DNA of 64,000 nt from Rhizophagus irregularis (taxonomy: Eukaryota > Glomeromycota > Glomeromycetes > Glomerales > Glomeraceae): positions 992,001 through 1,056,000 of the forward strand of contig NC_089437.1 of NCBI RefSeq assembly GCF_026210795.1. Direction: 5' to 3'. Shown one piece after another: positions 37,992-49,637 of this stretch. Both the position numbers and the translations under genes were made by a program. A model generated the notes under the pieces. The model made no database searches. It was not told the DNA's origin and saw only the letters and a program-made list of their open reading frames with translations. Position 1 is the first letter of the stretch. Each line of letters starts with the position of its first letter.

Positions 37992-38459
37992 CAGAGTTCC
38001 GAACGAGTCAAGTCGAGTCGAGTTATATGTAAACTCGATTCAACTCGAGTTAAATCGAGTTGAGTCGAGTCGAGTTAAAATTATAAAAATATAAACTTGA
38101 TTCGATTCGAGTCAAGTTGGCCCGTCAAACCAAATCGAGTTGAGTCGAATTAAATCACGTGATTTTATTCGGCTATGCCGATCATTTCCTTTTTTTGGCG
38201 ATAGCCGTTCCACAAAATTCCATTTTTGTAATTTTCAAAAATTTTTCGTCTCAGATTTTGTGTAACATAATTTCCAAAAAAGGAAATTCCATAAATTTGG
38301 CCGGAATTATGTTTAATTCGGCTTAACTTGACTCGACTCGATTTTATTAAATTATTAACTCGATATGAATCGATTCGATTTGATTGTAATTTTCAACTCG
38401 ACTCGACTCGACTCGACTCAACCAACTCACGAGTCAACTCGACTCGTTTCGAAGCACTA
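37992..38459. mobile_element. hAT-derived MITE with GAGTC satellites
   Basis: The ends (CAGAGTTCCGAACGAGTC at the left, complement of TAGTGCTTCGAAACGAG at the right) and the GAGTC/GACTC arrays on both sides match the termini of the enclosing hAT element. It is therefore a non-autonomous derivative lying inside its own relative, in a hAT intron. The centre (38,165-38,330) contains sequence related to the insertion at 12,300-12,600. No target duplication is evident. Confidence 0.65.
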
Positions 38460-38543
38460 AGTATAACGCTAAATTTTTATTAATAATTTTTATTTATCGT
38501 TAAATATTGTATAAATGTATAAGGGCCGTGACATATATTACCT

Positions 38544-39053
38544 CATATCATTTTATTATAGGTGTGTTATACCCACCCCCAGGTAAGATATCTGATTACG
38601 TGAATGTCAATCATTTTCCTTTTATAGATCTAGAATTATAAAAAGGGCTGAAAATTTTTTTTTAAAAAAAAAATGTTCGAATTTTGTTTTTTTTTTTATC
38701 GGCTTATTAGCACTCACTCCAAACAAAATACACTAAATAAAAACGATAGATAAAAAATTTAATTGTATAGTAGTTTATTTTGTATTCAAAAATATATTTA
38801 TTGATTCTCGAGCATTAAAAAATTCCATCCAAAAAAATTATGCCAACATTTTTAATATGACGATCATGCATATTGCTGCATATTGCTGCGTATTGCTGCG
38901 TATTGCTGCAAGGAGAGAAGATTATCTCGCTAGTCGCTACAAAAAAAGAAATTTGAATTGCTGCGGAGTTCATGACACGTTCAACTTTCAAGATTTGATT
39001 TTAAAAACTTTTAATAAAACAAATGCGTCAATAATTTTATTTCCAGTGCTAAA
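38544..39053 (+). promoter_or_regulatory. 5' leader of the level 1 element
   Basis: Non-coding stretch between the left inverted end and the transposase ATG. It contains a four-fold repeat of tattgctgc(a/g) at about 38,870-38,912 and T/A runs. No defined promoter motif is seen. Confidence 0.35.
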
Positions 39054-41225
39054 ATGAGTTGTCAAACCTTCTTTCTTAGCCCCAAATTTAATAAGAAATC
39101 AATTTTTCATTCACCAACAAATAAGTACCAAGAGTTTGTTAATGCTTATGTATATAGTATTATGGTTAAGAATGGGAACGGAACTCCCAACCGTGCTGAT
39201 ATTTGTAGTGAAGCAGCAAAAGAGTGGAACAAAATTAAAATCAAGAGTAGACCGGAAATTGATGACATGATTAGAAATTATCTGGCCATGCCACATAATC
39301 TATGTAATATGCAAACAATAAGGCCATTACCTTCTGCACCTAGAGAAGATTCACATCCTCCTCTTCCTACTCTTCCTGCAATTTGTTCGGCAGATCCTAT
39401 ACTGGAAATTTTTGTCAATGCATCAGCACAAAGAAAAGCGGTAAATGAGATAAAAATAGCCGAAAAAAAGATTAGTGAATTCGAGCAGATCTACAATATT
39501 TCAACAGATTATCAATTTCGACATGATACGTACTTAAAAATAGGAAGTCATCGAGCTGAAATTGAATCTAACAGGAAAAGAATTATTAAATTAAAAAGGA
39601 ATGCTGATTATGCTCAAAAATGCAAAGAAAAAAAAAGAAAAATACTTCACGAAGACCAGATGGTAATACTATATGATAAGCCTGGTCGGCCCCCATTTCT
39701 TTTTGAACATCCAAATTTGCATGATCATATCCACGATTCGATCGAGTTTGGAGCAGCTGATAAAAAACGATGAAAGAAAGTGATTAAAGTAGTGCGAACT
39801 ATCGAACATTTGCACAAAAATCTTGAAGAAAATTATGATGTTTATATGGCGAGAACAACATTGAACAATTACCTGCTGCCTCGCCAATCCAATTCTATAG
39901 CCGCAAAAGCACATCATCATCCAGCGTGGGTCTCAGTAGCGGGAGTTTCACGTACTGAAACACGCGACCATCCTGATGGTCATTATTGTCTTGCATCTAC
40001 TAAATATGCAAGGCAATTTGCTACCGCCTTTGCCGATAATTCCGTTGTTATTTCACAAGATGACAAGGCGAAGATAGGTTTTGGAGTACCTGCTGTAGGT
40101 CGAACATTTCATTCGTTGCAGTCAGTTAATGAACCTGTTAGTGTAGCCGACCATGATTTTCCTCTAGAAAATGCGCAGAAGTTGGTTCTGTCAGTTTACC
40201 TTATAACAAAACCAAACGAGTCAAATGATAAATTACGAACAGGACAACTTGCCATTTTTGTACGCTGTCAATGGTCTCTTGGTACGTCTTCACTCACACA
40301 CATGCAAGATCTTGAAAGCCTTGTCCTGGATCCTCAATATGATGATGTATTGAAAACCAGTGGAGAAATTCGACCGATCTGGGTATTACTGGTAGATGGA
40401 GGGCCGGACGAGAATCCAAGACATCTAAAGAACATTAAAATATACTGTCAACTTTTTTGAAAGTTTGATTTAGATTACTTGACTGTTCGAACACATGCCT
40501 TAGAACAATCCAAGTATAATCCTGTCGAAAGAGGCATGGCTACACTATCTGGAAAATTGGCAGGTATTACACTACCGATTGATCACTTTGGATCGCACCT
40601 AAATACACAAGGTAAAGTGATTGTTCCAGAATTGGCCCTGCGAAACTTCCGATATGCTGGAGAAACACTTTGCGATATTTGGCGTCGAGATTTGATTTTT
40701 GGGAAAAAAGTTGATGCACGGTATGTTGAAGAGCTATCTAATCCATTCGAAAATTTAGAGTTTGAAGGTACAGACAAAGAAAAAGCAGAAGAACAAAAAC
40801 AACAAAAAAGAAAACAAGAAAAAGGAGACGACTCACCAGAATGTTTTATGCTATGGTCATGGATCGAAAATCACTGCTGTAATTTATGCCAGTAGTATTC
40901 TCTTGATATTAAACGTTGCATGAATACAAGCTGCTGTGGACCACCTCGTGCAAAAGAAGCCATGGATTTTCTTTTTTCGAATAATGGCTTTTTGCCTCCA
41001 GTTACAAAAGCTAAAGACGGACATTTCACAAATGCCATACATCTCCTTGAATATTTTGATCTCATGAAAATTCCTGGGTACGATTTTCACTGCCTGTCCC
41101 TTGATCCACTAGTCGAAATAAGGCAAATCGGCTAAAAATCGGATATCCGATTTTAGGTCAAATTACGGCTGAAATATGTCCGATTTTTACAAAAAAATAT
41201 ATTCCGATTGTTATCCGATTGACTG

Positions 41226-41420
41226 CCAATCAGATGTACTTTGGAACTTAAATCGGACATAAATCAGAACTAAATCATACTAAATTCGGACAGTCAATCA
41301 GATGTACTTCGGAACTTAAATCGGATATAAATCAGAACTAAATCATACTAAATTCGGACAGTCAATCAGATGTACTTCGAAACTTAAATTGGACATAAAT
41401 CAGACTAAATCATACTAAAT
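41226..41420. repeat. CACTA left subterminal repeats
   Basis: Three copies of a 68-bp unit (cagatgtact begins at 41,231, 41,299 and 41,367) containing AAATCGGACATAAATCAGA. They are typical CACTA subterminal transposase-binding candidates. The right end has a different set at 57,112-57,290: units with caaatatcggaatttattaa at a 50-bp spacing. Confidence 0.75.
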
Positions 41421-41547
41421 TTGGAAAATTATTATATATAGAAAATTCGATTTAAATTTATTATCGTTATATATTAATTATCAGAAATATTTACAAATAA
41501 TACATGAAAAAAAAAAATTTAAAATAAATGTAATCAATAGTCCCGCA

Positions 41548-43399
41548 TCATTCAGCTAAATCATCACCGGCTCCACTTTTTTGACTATCGATTAACACCT
41601 CTTCCGTTTCTTTACCATAGTCTTCATCATCTTCGTCGAAACCACTTCTACTATCGATTTCCGTATCATATATAAAATCCTCTTGCTCGACATATGACCA
41701 TTATGGAGCATCTTCAGGGTGCATTCGGTCGAAGTGTTAAACTTCATCATCATACTGGCGAGGTCGTTGTAATTTTGCTGTTTGAATATCTGCCGAATGT
41801 GAGTCGATGACGTTTCGAAGTAAATTTTTTAGCTAAAAAAGACAATATAAATAAAATAAATACAAAATAAAAAAAAGGAACAAGAGTGATATATCGAAGT
41901 ATAAATATCGAAGTATAAATATCAAAGTATAATAAATATCGAAGTATAATAAATATCGAAGTATAATAAATATCGAAGTATAAATCTCTTGTGATCGCCA
42001 AAAATAATCATAGACGCATACGATCGTCTTATCTGGATTCTCTTCATCTGACTCACTGATTTCCGGCGAGTGGTAAGATCGATTTGCCAACATTTTTAAT
42101 AATTGGCATTTTTCATAACCAATTATTCTTTCGTCACTTTTCCTATAAAGATCCTTTGCAGCCTTAATTCAACGCAATTTTTTCTTAAATGATAAATATA
42201 TAAGAAAATTAGCATAAATCATTAACATGATGATAAAGGAAAAAATTCGACAATTTTACATTTTGTATGCGACTGTTGTTGTGAACTCTGCGACTGTCCT
42301 CGTCACTTTTTCCACTTTTTTTCAGTTGTGTTTGTGATCTTCGCGACTTATGGAGGGCACTTAACCAGTTCGTCAATTGTGCTACTGAAGGTTTATAATT
42401 CAGAAACATCGCCCTTTGAAGTTCGGGAATTAATCTACTGCGAATTTCAACATTTTTTGGACTATTAAACGTTTCGTTATCATCCAAATTGTCATTAGGT
42501 TTAATAGTTTTGAGGATCATTTTCATTTCAATCTTTAAATCAGAACAATTAGTATAAAAGTATAAAGACTGTACAATTCTGCCTAAAATTACAAAATTAC
42601 AAACCCTCACCTCCTTTTCACGTTGTTCTTCTTGTTCTTCTTTTGGTTGATTTTCGGCGTAGTGTACCGTCTTCTTTACTTTTTTTGACCCATCCGATTT
42701 GAACCGTTTTGCTAACCGTTCTTCTGGAACATCAATAAAATCAAGGCTTTCAGATGATGATCGTATCTGGTATTGTTCGAGTTTCGTTTTTAATTCGTTA
42801 ACCTCTTCTTTCAAGTCATCATTTTCAGAACCAAATTCTGCGTTAACACCAGCAAGAAATGCGTTATCTTCTCGTAAGCGAGCTATTTCAGTGGCAACGA
42901 CAGCTGTATGTTTGGTTAATTCATTATTTCATCATTCTAACTGTAAACACTTCGCACGCAAATCGGATACTTCTTGAGATAACCTCTGATTCTCTGTATA
43001 AAAATGTAAAATCAACAAAAAAAAATACTAAATCTAACTGACGATATATACACGATACAGACCTGTTGATGCATCATCATCATCGCGGGTAGGTTCATTA
43101 GTTTGATATCTGACCGGAAGCTGAAGATTTTTATATCTCTCTTTTACACTTTGAGCTCGTTCATGACTTGGCATAGCAGATGGTGGTTGAGTATTGGACG
43201 AACTTTTATTGATGTTAGTAGTTTGAGCTCGCTCATGAATTGGCGTGGCAGTCCCTTCAACAGCTTGTTGGATATTAGACGAACTTTTATTGATGTTAGT
43301 AATCGTTTTATTTCGATTATCACTAGCCAAACCTTTTTCAGTATTTTTATTTTTTCTATTTTGGATCATTATTTTTTTTGGTTGCGAATTTTGGCTCAT
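41548..43399 (-). pseudogene. CACTA accessory (TNPA-position) protein, decayed
   Basis: Minus-strand gene starting at 43,399, divergent from the transposase. N-terminal low-complexity region with two related repeats (TTNINKSSSNTQ, HERAQ), then a long coiled coil (ENQRLSQEVSDLRAKCLQLE ... LREDNAFLAGVNAEFGSEN), a basic segment (ERLAKRFKSDGSKKVKK), a region with IRSRLIPELQRAMFLNY, and an acidic tail (YDTEIDSRSGFDEDDEDYG). Introns are inferred from donors and acceptors; the one near 41,830-42,000 is filled by a roughly 20-bp repeat (TATCGAAGTATAAA). In-frame stops include two adjacent TGA (42,929-42,934) and TAA codons near the end. By position and coiled coil it corresponds to the second, DNA-binding gene of CACTA elements. 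No named domain. Confidence 0.6.
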
Positions 43400-43978
43400 T
43401 ATTTTTTTATTTTTTTTTTTGGTTGCGAAGAGTATTAGACGTTAAAACTCTAAAAAGAAAGGTGAGAAAAAATGAAGTTTTATTTAAAAAATTAAACTTT
43501 AAGAAACTTTCGCCATCATACTGATCGAATAGTCTATTTTATTATTAATATTATTAATCGAACGATTTGAACGCAAATCGACATCATGTAATATTTATAA
43601 TTTAAGTGATAGTTGATGATTTTAATAAATTTAATATAATTTAAGTATTATATTGACAATTAAACTCTAAAAAGATTAAACTCTAAAAAGAAAAAGGTTG
43701 GTGAGAAAAAATGAAGTTGTTTAAAAAATTAAACTTTAAGAAACTTTCGCCATCATACTGATCGATCGAATAGTCTATTTTATTATCAATATTATTAATC
43801 GAATGATTTATATTTATAATTTAAGTGTAGATTGATGATTTTAATAAATTTAGTATTACATCGACGCAGTTGATGATTTTAATAAAATTTATTCTAATTT
43901 AAGTATTTTAAACGAATTATATTGATATTATTGATATATTATTAACAATTAACTTTATTTCAAAAAACGTTCACAAAA
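43400..43978. promoter_or_regulatory. Divergent intergenic region of the CACTA element
   Basis: It separates the two divergent CACTA genes. It holds a tandem duplication with a 237-bp period (aaactttcgccatcatactg at 43,504 and 43,741), each with AT-rich blocks. It is a likely bidirectional promoter; no specific factor sites are recognised. Confidence 0.5.
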
Positions 43979-45490
43979 ATGACGAGAAAAAGATCATTAT
44001 CAAGTATACTCAATGAAGAATCAGATTTTAGACCTCATGCCATACCTTCATCACGTATACAAAGAACCAGATCAGTGTCAAATATAATTGACGAAGAATC
44101 TTCAAATCAATCTTATCCTACATCATCACGTATTGGAAGGTTAGTTGCATGTAATTGTTCTGAATGTAATGGACGATTAGTAGATCCTCGTACGAAAACT
44201 ATCCATGAAATTAACCAAGATTCAGAGGATGATGATTCAGAAAGAACAGAAGTACATCTACCTGATGAAGCTGAATTGCCTAGTGACGAACCATACGAAA
44301 GTGCCTCAATATCAAATGAACCACGAATGAGAGAATTGGAAGCTGAATTGCTTAGTAGACAATGATCAAGAAAATATGTTCGACCGGTTATAATTGCTGA
44401 ATTAGGAGATATAGTAGATGATAAATCTTCTGAATCTTCTGAATATACTACGGAGGAAGATGCAAATATCGATGATAGAAATGAATCATCTGATAATGAA
44501 CCATCTAATGATGACGAATACCACGAAATTTTTAAAGATTATTCATGTCCACCTTTTGAACCATTTCAAGATTCTGATACTGAACAATCAATAAATAATC
44601 GGTTCTTATAGATATTATTATGGATCATGAGCTTCTGAACCAGGTTTAACTTACCAGAAACAGCTACAGAATCATTGATAAAATTCTTGAAGCTTGTTCT
44701 AACAGAAATCAGTAGTCCTGATTTTGACACATTTCCTGACACTTTATATCTAGCAAGAAAAGCCCTTAATCTTGAAGACCAGTTTCATAGTTTTGTGGCG
44801 TGTTCCAAATGCCACAAATTATACAACAAACAGGAAATAAAAAGTTTTCTCCAAAATGAGCAACCTGCCATCATGAAGTGTTGCCATGTCGAATTTCCTA
44901 ATTCGACAACTCGAAGATTAAGGTTGTGCCAAACACATTTGGCACAGAAAACAACATTGTTAAATAACCAAATTTCAATCAAACCTGAATTATTATTTCC
45001 GTTTGTGAGTATTAAGCAGCAATTGGAAGCAATGTATCGTCAACCTAACTTTGAAAATTCTCTAAGACATTGGATAAATCGTCCAACTTTCGATAATATT
45101 CTAACTGATATATACGATGGTGAAGTTTGGAAAACTTTTAAAGAAACGACAGATGAAAGTTCAAATAATTTTTTTCGATCTGATGTTGCTGATTCGCACC
45201 TCAGATTGATTTTGAATTTGGATTGGTTTCAACCCTTCGACGGCACAATCCACAGCACCGGAGTAATATACGCTGCAATCGGTAACCTTCCGAGGGATAT
45301 CAGATTCAAGCGCAATAATATCTTGATTCTTGGCTTATTACCTGGCCTAGATGAAGTAAGTTTACATAAGATTAACCACTATCTGGCGCCAATCATTAAT
45401 GAGTTGAAGTCACTTTGGGAAGGAGTGACATTAAATAAAACGTACATCAGGAAATTATATAGTGCGAAAAGTTGCGCAAGTTTACACATC

Positions 45491-45940
45491 ATAATATTTC
45501 GTAAGCTTTCAGACCCGCCGCAAGTTTGCGTAAGCGTAATATTTCGTAACTTTTTAAAATATTTCGAAATATTATGATATGCAAAGCTTTGTAATTTTAC
45601 GATTTGTAATATTCCGTAATTTTGCGGTTCGCAATATTTCGTAATTTTACATAATATTTCGTAAGTTTTCAGACCCGCCGCAAGTTTGCGTAAGCGTAAT
45701 ATTTTGTAACTTTTTAAAATATTTCGAAATATTACTGTATGCAAGGCTTCGTAATTTTACGATTCGTAATATTCCGTAATTTTACTGCGTAATACTTCGC
45801 AACTTTTTAAAATATTTCGAAATTCTATGATGCGTAATGTTCCATAATTTGACGATTCGTAATATTTTGTGATTTTACACAACTTAATATTTCGTAATAT
45901 TTCAAAATATTTCGATAAATAATACTTCATTTTCTGTACT
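45491..45940. repeat. Left subterminal repeats of the level 3 element
   Basis: Two copies of a 160-bp unit (ataatatttcgtaag at 45,491 and 45,651, each containing cagacccgccgcaagtttgc) and a degenerate third. They are dominated by the word CGTAAT/ATTACG and by TTTCGAAATAT. Open frames in this stretch are chance. Confidence 0.8.
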
Positions 45941-46189
45941 ATAAGTTTATATAATGTATGTTTTATTAGATATAATCATAAAAAATTACAAGTATTTATT
46001 AATATATACAGAATACATAAAAGTAAAAAAGAGAAAGAGTAGAGTAACAATATTATTAGACGTAAAAAGAAGAGAAACAGCTATAGTAACGTTAGTATTA
46101 GATATAAAGATAAAAGAAATATTGTTATTATTGTTAGTATTAAGGTAAAAAGAGTTAAAGAAACAGTAAAAGGAGTAAAAGAAACATGG

Positions 46190-46560
46190 ATATTATCGTT
46201 AGTATTAAAGTACAAGTAAAAAGAAATAAAGGAAACGTAGATAGTATTGTTAGTATTACGACATAAAGTAACAAAGAGGTAAAAAAAAACGCGTTAATAT
46301 TAAAATAATTAGTATTAATAAATAAATATTTCTATACCTGCAAAGTAATTGAACAAAAGAATAAAGAAATAAAGAGAAAGGAAAAAATAAACATGTTGTT
46401 AGTATTGTTAGTATCGTTAGTATTAAAGTACAAGTAAAAAGGAATAAAGGAAACATGGATATTATTGTTAGTATTACGATACAAAATAACAAAGAGGTAA
46501 AAAAAAATGAAAATAATTAGTATTAATAAACAAATATTTCTATACCTGCAAAGCAATAAA
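46190..46560. repeat. Direct duplication in the level 3 left arm
   Basis: Two copies at a 218-bp offset (tagtattacg at 46,251 and 46,469) containing aacaaagaggtaaaaaaaa and atttctatacctgcaaag. Upstream, 46,030-46,150, is a run of GTTAGTATTA words. Minus-strand open frames here (for example 46,256-46,492) are low-complexity by-products. Confidence 0.6.
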
Positions 46561-47087
46561 TTATGAAATATATGTAAATATATTGTATATAATTAAAGAA
46601 ATAATAGAAAGAAGAGACAAAAAAATTAAAAATATTGAATAAAAGAATAAAGAAATAAGAAACAAAAATAAATAAGACAAAAACGCGTGCATGATTAAAT
46701 GATTAAATGATTAAATCACATGCAAGGATCAGCCTAATTTGATTGGCCAGAAAATACGATATCGTAAAATTACGGAAATCCGCATTTTAAAAAATCACAG
46801 AAATTGTATATGCACAATTACTAAATATTATCCCCTCGTGATAAATTAAAAATTATCAACACAAATTCAACACAAATTTAACAAATTTAACGAAATTTGG
46901 CCAAAATTAACAAATTTTTACCAGAATTATCAACACAAATTGAACACAAATTGAACACAAATTTCAGCCACGATTTATTTATGTCACACCCGTGTTGTTA
47001 AGAATTAATAACCATTTTATTTATTAAAACTATATTAATTATGGTAAAAAAAATGCTATTACGTGTGATATATATAAAAAATAATAT

Positions 47088-48505
47088 TTATTTTTTATGC
47101 AACCCATAATTCTCTAATAAACTATTTACATACCGACCTTCCTCCTCCGTGTTATAAGAGTCAATAGAAAGTATATCATCGTCAGCTATGCCATCATTGG
47201 CCGCACCATCGTTGGCCGTACCATCGTTGGCCGCATCATCGTTAGCCGCACCATCGTTAGGCCTACCATCGTTAGTCACATCATCATCAGCCGCACCTGC
47301 TCTATCGTCAGCTGCTCTATCACCACCATCGTCTACATCATTACCATCATGAGAATCATCGTCCGAATGTGTAAATTTATCCCTATTTTCCAACTTTTGC
47401 TAAAAATCAATAAATAAATAAATAAACTGTAATTCAAATAATTCACATTTTGCAAATTGTAAATTAAAAACTTACTAAGTTGTTGATTATCTTCGACTTC
47501 ATTATACTTTTGCTCATTTGAATGTTTTGATTATTAGGATTTAAGTACGTTTCACATATGCTAATCGCATACGCTATTTATGTTTTTGAGGGATTTTTAT
47601 TTTCTTTTCGCAACTTATCAATTATCAGCGACATATATGTCGTAGGTTGCCCATCTTTAACCTTTTTAAATAGGTTGTTGTAACATCTTTTCACCTCCGC
47701 CTTACTCTTCCATTCCTGAATCTTTGACGGACTAGCCTGAGTGTTAATAGACGGTAATTTATGCCCAGTCGCTTCGAAAACAGAATACATAACGTCTTTA
47801 ACTCTAGACGTGAACGTCCCTCGTATGCTTCTATGTTGTTGTACTAACTATTAAAAAAAAATGTTAGTATGAAATTTAATAAAATTCATAATTGCTTTAA
47901 CTTACAGTCGGGGCAATTTTTTTTTCGAAAAAAATAATCCATTGATTTTTTTTGAACTGGCGCATAAATTCCGGATTTTCGTCTTTTAAATATTTTTCGG
48001 TAGCGAGTTTGTACTCGTCTTGCGAAGGATAAACAAAATTTTCAAATAAAATTTTCGACACCTTCTTAACGAGCTCCTAATCAAACGAGGTTAGCATTTC
48101 AGATTTACATTAAATAATATTCATCTTTATTACCTTTACATACTCCAGATCTATTGTATTATTATTATTTTTGTTATTATCGTTGAGCTTTTTTTCTATG
48201 CTCGAGAGACGGGTTTCGAGATTTTTTTGTCCGGTGATAAGAACTTCAAGCTTAGAAATTATCTGCGAATTGGTTCTTAATAGTTTTTCTATTGTTTTTT
48301 TATTAACTTTAACAATAAAATATAATTTAACTATATATTATATAATTTCTTTTATAAAGAATATGATACATATTATGTCATATATACCATCAACACTATC
48401 ATCAGATATTCTCACTCGCTTCTCAGCTTCGCTACCCTCAGTACTACGTTTTGAAAATCTTTCATTATCGTCAATTCTTCGTTTCTCGCCACGCTTTGTA
48501 GCCAT
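47088..48505 (-). pseudogene. Accessory gene of the Plavaka-like element
   Basis: Exons on the minus strand: start at 48,505 (basic, KRGEKRRIDDN), then a coiled-coil exon (IEKLLRTNSQIISKLEVLIT), an exon with DEYKLATEKYLKDENPEF, an exon with RGTFTSRVKDVMYSVFEATG and SKIQEWKSKAEVKRCYNNLF, and an acidic last exon ending at 47,088. A TAA at 47,578-47,580 interrupts an otherwise continuing frame (next residues IAYAISICETYLNPNNQN), so it is either a premature stop or the true end. The last exon contains a 15-bp minisatellite encoding repeated NDGAA. Position and coiled coil parallel the CACTA accessory gene. No named domain; a DNA-binding partner of the transposase is inference. Confidence 0.55.
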
Positions 48506-49637
48506 TATGATAATAAATTTGAAACGAAAATATGAGAAAAAGGAGGAAATATATGAGAAAAAAGAGGAAATATATGAGAAAAAAGAGGAAATATATGAGA
48601 AAAAAGAGGAAATATATGAGAAAAAGGTGAACTAGAAAATTCGAAAAGGATGAGGAAAAAGGGGGAAATACATGAATCAGAAATTCAGAAAAAGGAGGCA
48701 AGCTGTCATAAGGTAATTTCCGCCATTCTATACTAAAAAAGAAAAAAAACTTGCGAAATATTGCGAAAAATGGATGAACTAATGCGAAATATTACGAAAA
48801 ATGAATGTACTAATGCAAAAATTTTGCATCGTGATATTACGAAAAAATATTGTAACACTTTCATAAGAGAACTTTAAAAAAAAACTCTCGTAAAAGCACA
48901 TAGTACAATCGAAATATTAATCAAATCCAATTTATAAAAAAATAACATGTTACACATGTTGGGGCTTTTATGCATGGAAAAAAAAGTTGCAGCCAGTGAA
49001 CTCATTTGGCTGATCAGATTGATAGTGCTTATAACCTGATTATCGCATAAATTTGTGGCTGATCATCCGTCCATTATTGTAAAAGCGATTTGCCGTGTTA
49101 AGCCAATAAATTTGCGGCTGATTATCAGATGATTAGCCGATTGAATAAGCCATCCGAATTCTTACAGCCCGTTACAGCAAATTCAAAATATGCGAAACAC
49201 TCAGCACTTTTGCTGTCAGATTCACTTGGCAGGTTGCCGGCAAATTGAAATAGTAAATAAAATAATAAACAATATTTATATGGTACATCATAGACTTGTT
49301 ACATTTATTTTTAGATTTGCCAACCCACGAACTCGGCAAGTTCCCGACAGCAAAATTGCTGAGTGTTTCGCATATTTTAAATTTTGCTATAATGCGTAAA
49401 ATTGCGAATGATTCCGCGATATTAGCCACCAGATTCTTACAGCCAGTTCCATTCATTAATGCGTAAATTTGCGTAGTCGTGTCTATTCAAATAACTCAAT
49501 CAATTGTAATCCATTCAATTAATTCATTAAATTTTTACAATGAATTTGCAATATAATTTTATTAGCACATATAATCTCATATAAATTAAATAGTGAATTG
49601 ATACTTTTCATCAAATTTGACGCGTTAATTTAGTAAC
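48506..49637. promoter_or_regulatory. Divergent intergenic region of the Plavaka-like element
   Basis: It contains five copies of a 21-bp unit (gaggaaatatatgagaaaaa) at about 48,535-48,626, TGCGAAATATT words at 48,750-48,830, and an inverted repeat of about 65 bp per arm (49,168-49,240 with 49,318-49,390; shared AATATGCGAAACACTCAGCA). It is the probable two-way promoter region, possibly with a small MITE inside. The plus-strand frame encoding repeated YEKKEEI is a repeat artefact. Confidence 0.5.

Noticed and set aside
37992-38459. An 8-bp target duplication for the hAT-derived MITE
   Set aside because: Flanking octamers TATTGTTG-like and AGTATAAC do not match.
41750-42093. Two minus-strand frames rich in Tyr/Phe/Ile
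   Set aside because: They are produced by a short tandem repeat in an intron of the CACTA accessory gene; only their ends are coding.
45379-45744. 121-residue minus-strand frame
   Set aside because: It spans the junction between TNP2 coding sequence and the CGTAAT satellite, antisense to the real gene.
48171-48635. 154-residue plus-strand frame with repeated YEKKEEI
   Set aside because: It overlaps the minus-strand accessory gene exons and owes its end to a 21-bp minisatellite; no splice or domain support.
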